Made by a program: the position numbers and the translations under genes | Notes under the pieces: generated by a model | The model's database searches: none | What the model saw: the letters and a program-made list of their open reading frames with translations, nothing else | Told to the model about the DNA's origin: nothing | In this document: piece after piece, positions 62,801 to 64,000 of the stretch | Layout: each line of letters opens with the position of its first letter | How positions within the stretch are numbered: the first letter of the stretch is position 1 | DNA from: Flavobacteriaceae bacterium UBA1903 | GTDB lineage: Bacteria; Bacteroidota; Bacteroidia; Flavobacteriales; Flavobacteriaceae | Length of the DNA stretch: 64,000 nt | Direction: 5' to 3' | Assembly: GCA_002337605.1 (NCBI GenBank) | Contig: DDGL01000010.1 | Span: 67,311 to 131,310 of the forward strand

Positions 62801-64000
62801 AAAATAACACAGCAAACCGTGCTGGTGGAGGGATCGAAATTCTTTCTGTCCCGGGAGAATTGTACACATTTACAGATTTAACATTACTAAACAATACTGC
62901 AACTGGTGCTATGGGGTCCCCGGGTAATGGTGGTGGATATCATATTAGTGGAGGTGGAGATACTACGTTTAATAATGTTACTGCACAAAACAACACAGCT
63001 GTGGAAGGTGGTGGACTTTGGAATGGAACAGGTACCATGACGATTCCAGGTGCTAGTCAAATAAGTAACAACACTGCTACCGGTGACGCCCCTGAGCAAG
63101 GTGGTGGAGGTATTTATAACGATGGTGGTACGTTAACTGCACTAGGTGATTTATTCACTGGATTTGCAGATATATTCAATAATTTGGCAACGGGAACTTC
63201 TGGTTCTGGTGGTGGTATTTTAAGTACTGCAGGAACTGTAAGCATTACCGGAGCATTTTTTACTAGTAATTCAGCGAACCGTGCCGGTGGCGCTATTGAA
63301 ATAATTGATGGTGTTGCAGATATTATTAATGTTAATATGAGCAATAACGATGTTGATGGAACTGCTGGAACTGCAAATCCTGGAAATGGTGGAGGAATTC
63401 ACGTTACAGGCAATGGAGCAACCGTATCTTTTAGTGGTATCGCACTTGCGAATTCAGCTGCCAGTGAAGGTGGAGCACTATGGAACAATGGAGGTACTAT
63501 GAACATTTTAACTCCAGCCCCAGGAGGCTTATTTATAGACACTTTTATAGACCAGAATGTAGCTTCAGGTGATGATGCTACGAATGGTGGTGGAGGTGTT
63601 TTTAACAACGGTGGTACTTTAACTGTAGCACCTGGAACAAACATTGTAAATAATATAGCTGATGGACTCGCAGGTTCTGGTGGAGGAATTCACAGTACCG
63701 GGGGAACGTTTACCCTTGACGGAGTTATCATTACCGATAACCAATCTGTAAGAGCAGGTGGTGGTATTGAAATCGCCGCTGGTGACCTTACGATGATCGG
63801 TGTAACACTGAACAACAATGATACTGGAGTAGCTTTAGCTGGAACAAACCCGGCCAATCCAGGTAACGGTGGAGGTTTACACTTAGGAGGAACAGCCAAT
63901 TCAACCATTACTGGTGGAACTGTAGACGGAAACGTAGCTGCTGCTGAAGGTGGTGGACTCTGGAATGCAGGAGGAACAATGGATGTAGTTGGAGTACCAA
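59842..64000 (+). CDS. Giant secreted beta-helix protein with GEVED and HYR-like domains, partial
   Basis: The frame is open to the window end (at least 1,386 codons). Signal peptide (about 1-24, ending SNA). A GEVED-like domain (about 90-185, DLNIDGDFDDAGE and GETEDWPVEI) is followed by HYR-like Ig domains (about 195-355, with paired Cys). From about residue 576 on, repeated motifs GGGI, GNTA and NNGG form polymorphic-outer-membrane-protein-like beta-helix rungs. Repeats ANRAGGGIEI recur every 146-157 residues. Expected to be exported by type IX secretion, but the C-terminal sorting signal lies beyond the window. Probably an adhesin or surface scaffold. Confidence 0.85.
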   Translation, partial: MKNKITRNLFLMIALVVISWVSNAQTYCTSSGTAGSTVFIGQTCIPENFPNCENCCAQPGSYTDETGRAPIKVLMPTGSNNQINVGINSFSAVDYTFAFYIDLNIDGDFDDAGELVNSGSGMITFPQGGGTSASATATIPVTATNGVTRMRFIAKNGTAAVTGPCENGFNGETEDWPVEIAGAGGMGGDTTPPNAICQNINVQLDGSGNVTITPNQVDNGSNDDTGITSYSVSPTIFNCTNLGANTVTLTVMDAAGNSDSCTATVTVEDNMAPAITCASNGTRNVDAAMTIYTVQGSEFDPTAFSDNCGTPTVTNNINSTATLDGEQLPVGDTVVTWTANDGNGQQNTCMVTITVQYDPNPIVPGTFGDDIFYVSMDGTDVVVERNGAEVLRQPTADTSTLTLNGGDGNDSTTTDFSGGSFGFPITFNGQGQTGAPGDALTVTGATFTTQTLNYDIPGPDGNNGNVDLDGATITYTGLEPINAGTAANTILNLPMGVANNATLQNSINAGQIEIIDNGATFEDTVIPNPTASLTVNLGDQGDLLDVTTLDVAYAASLIINGGAASTDTVQLTNVDLDTGNAGRGLWVTETETLTLNGGNISNNTAPIGGGILIDNSTSGTNTTATITNTTVAGNTALNGAAATDGGGGIYNNGAMLTLNGSTSLSGNTASGVLGSGGGILTLGGTLNIDTVSISGNSANRAGGGIEINGGVAYTFNALTLDGNFIATANPGNGGGLHVSGTPMVTIIGGSVTNNTAIEGGGLWNGGGVMNVTGTAITGNEAQGAAPTTGGGGIFNNGGTLNVDGGTTILSNTATGISGSGGGIMSNAGDVTVSGIGTSVSNNTANRAGGGIEIIDGTLTTNDIDMNANDAGGAAPNPGNGGFLHVSGVATVNINGGNMQDNLAASEGGGVWNQAGSTMTLDNPNMINNTASGNAADNGGGAIFNNGGDVIVLNAVIDGNTADGTLGSGGGIFSETPGTLTLTNVTLQNNTANRAGGGIEILSVPGELYTFTDLTLLNNTATGAMGSPGNGGGYHISGGGDTTFNNVTAQNNTAVEGGGLWNGTGTMTIPGASQISNNTATGDAPEQGGGGIYNDGGTLTALGDLFTGFADIFNNLATGTSGSGGGILSTAGTVSITGAFFTSNSANRAGGAIEIIDGVADIINVNMSNNDVDGTAGTANPGNGGGIHVTGNGATVSFSGIALANSAASEGGALWNNGGTMNILTPAPGGLFIDTFIDQNVASGDDATNGGGGVFNNGGTLTVAPGTNIVNNIADGLAGSGGGIHSTGGTFTLDGVIITDNQSVRAGGGIEIAAGDLTMIGVTLNNNDTGVALAGTNPANPGNGGGLHLGGTANSTITGGTVDGNVAAAEGGGLWNAGGTMDVVGVP
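61936..64000 (+). repeat. Five super-repeats in the beta-helix gene
   Basis: The marker segment coding NRAGGGIEI-like begins at 61936, 62374, 62815, 63277 and 63748, giving unit lengths of 438, 441, 462 and 471 bp. Each unit also contains PGNGGG.H(V)SG-, EGGGLWN- and GGGGI(F/Y)NNGG-like rungs. The DNA has diverged at synonymous sites, so the duplications are not very recent. Confidence 0.8.

Noticed and set aside
60193..63908. Several minus-strand open frames (Pro/Ser-rich) within the beta-helix gene
   Set aside because: They are the antisense of Gly/Asn/Thr-rich repeat codons in a long plus-strand frame with a signal peptide; no start or domain support.
61936..64000. A possible CRISPR array in the repeats
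   Set aside because: Repeat units are over 400 bp, in frame and protein-coding; no short identical repeats with unique spacers.
1..64000. tRNA genes as the attachment site of the islands
   Set aside because: No cloverleaf-like sequence was seen at 4500, 21066 or 48836; the repeated sequence is the end of mnmE.
1..64000. Insertion sequences
   Set aside because: No transposase motifs (DDE, HUH) or terminal repeats with target duplications were recognised; the mobile features are integrase-type.

Overview
The window looks like chromosome from a marine-type Flavobacteriaceae (Bacteroidota). Evidence: gldF/gldG gliding genes, a type IX secretion sorting domain, HYC_CC_PP, DUF3347 and DUF2911 proteins, AT-rich DNA, frequent TTG starts, and TAnnTTTG-like promoters. 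The genus cannot be named from sequence alone.

Layout. 1-4466 is ordinary chromosome: the end of a capsule tyrosine kinase, a Wzi-type capsule protein, DUF421 and small-export membrane proteins, a small lipoprotein, an orphan PycTM-like membrane protein and a GreA/GreB-like factor. 4500-48857 is a stacked mobile region inserted at the 3' end of mnmE. It is delimited by three copies of a sequence matching the last codons of mnmE (4500, 21066, 48836). The inner copy splits it into two parts. The first (about 4.5-21.1 kb) is a copper/heavy-metal island: HYC_CC_PP, CusA, CusC, an HMA-AraC regulator, a multicopper oxidase fused to a CopB-like barrel, DUF3347, haem-binding and NTF2-like proteins, a P1B-ATPase, DUF2911, PepSY, DUF305 and CusB. 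All are on the minus strand and no integrase is present. The second (about 21.1-48.9 kb) carries its own tyrosine integrase, a Zn-ribbon/excisionase-like protein and a primase-helicase. Its cargo is two large secreted proteins, a TPR histidine kinase with a LuxR-type regulator, and an eight-gene defence operon.

The defence operon (30154-42520, plus strand) is the most interesting part. hsdM and hsdS are separated from hsdR by five genes: a putative PD-(D/E)xK-like nuclease, a SEFIR-domain protein, a DUF3883 nuclease-like protein, an unrecognised 196-aa protein and a GmrSD-like DUF262/DUF1524 protein. Tight spacing suggests one transcript, so this may be a type I restriction system carrying an embedded multi-gene immune cassette.

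48836-64000 is chromosome again: mnmE, a lipoprotein, a 40-aa membrane peptide plus DUF4870, dnaN, gldG/gldF with an extra secreted-protein gene between them, a monooxygenase-like protein, a SAM hydrolase-family protein, phoH and purC. Last comes the start of a very large secreted beta-helix protein (59842 to beyond the window) with five super-repeats of about 150 aa. No rRNA, tRNA, CRISPR array or insertion sequence was recognised.
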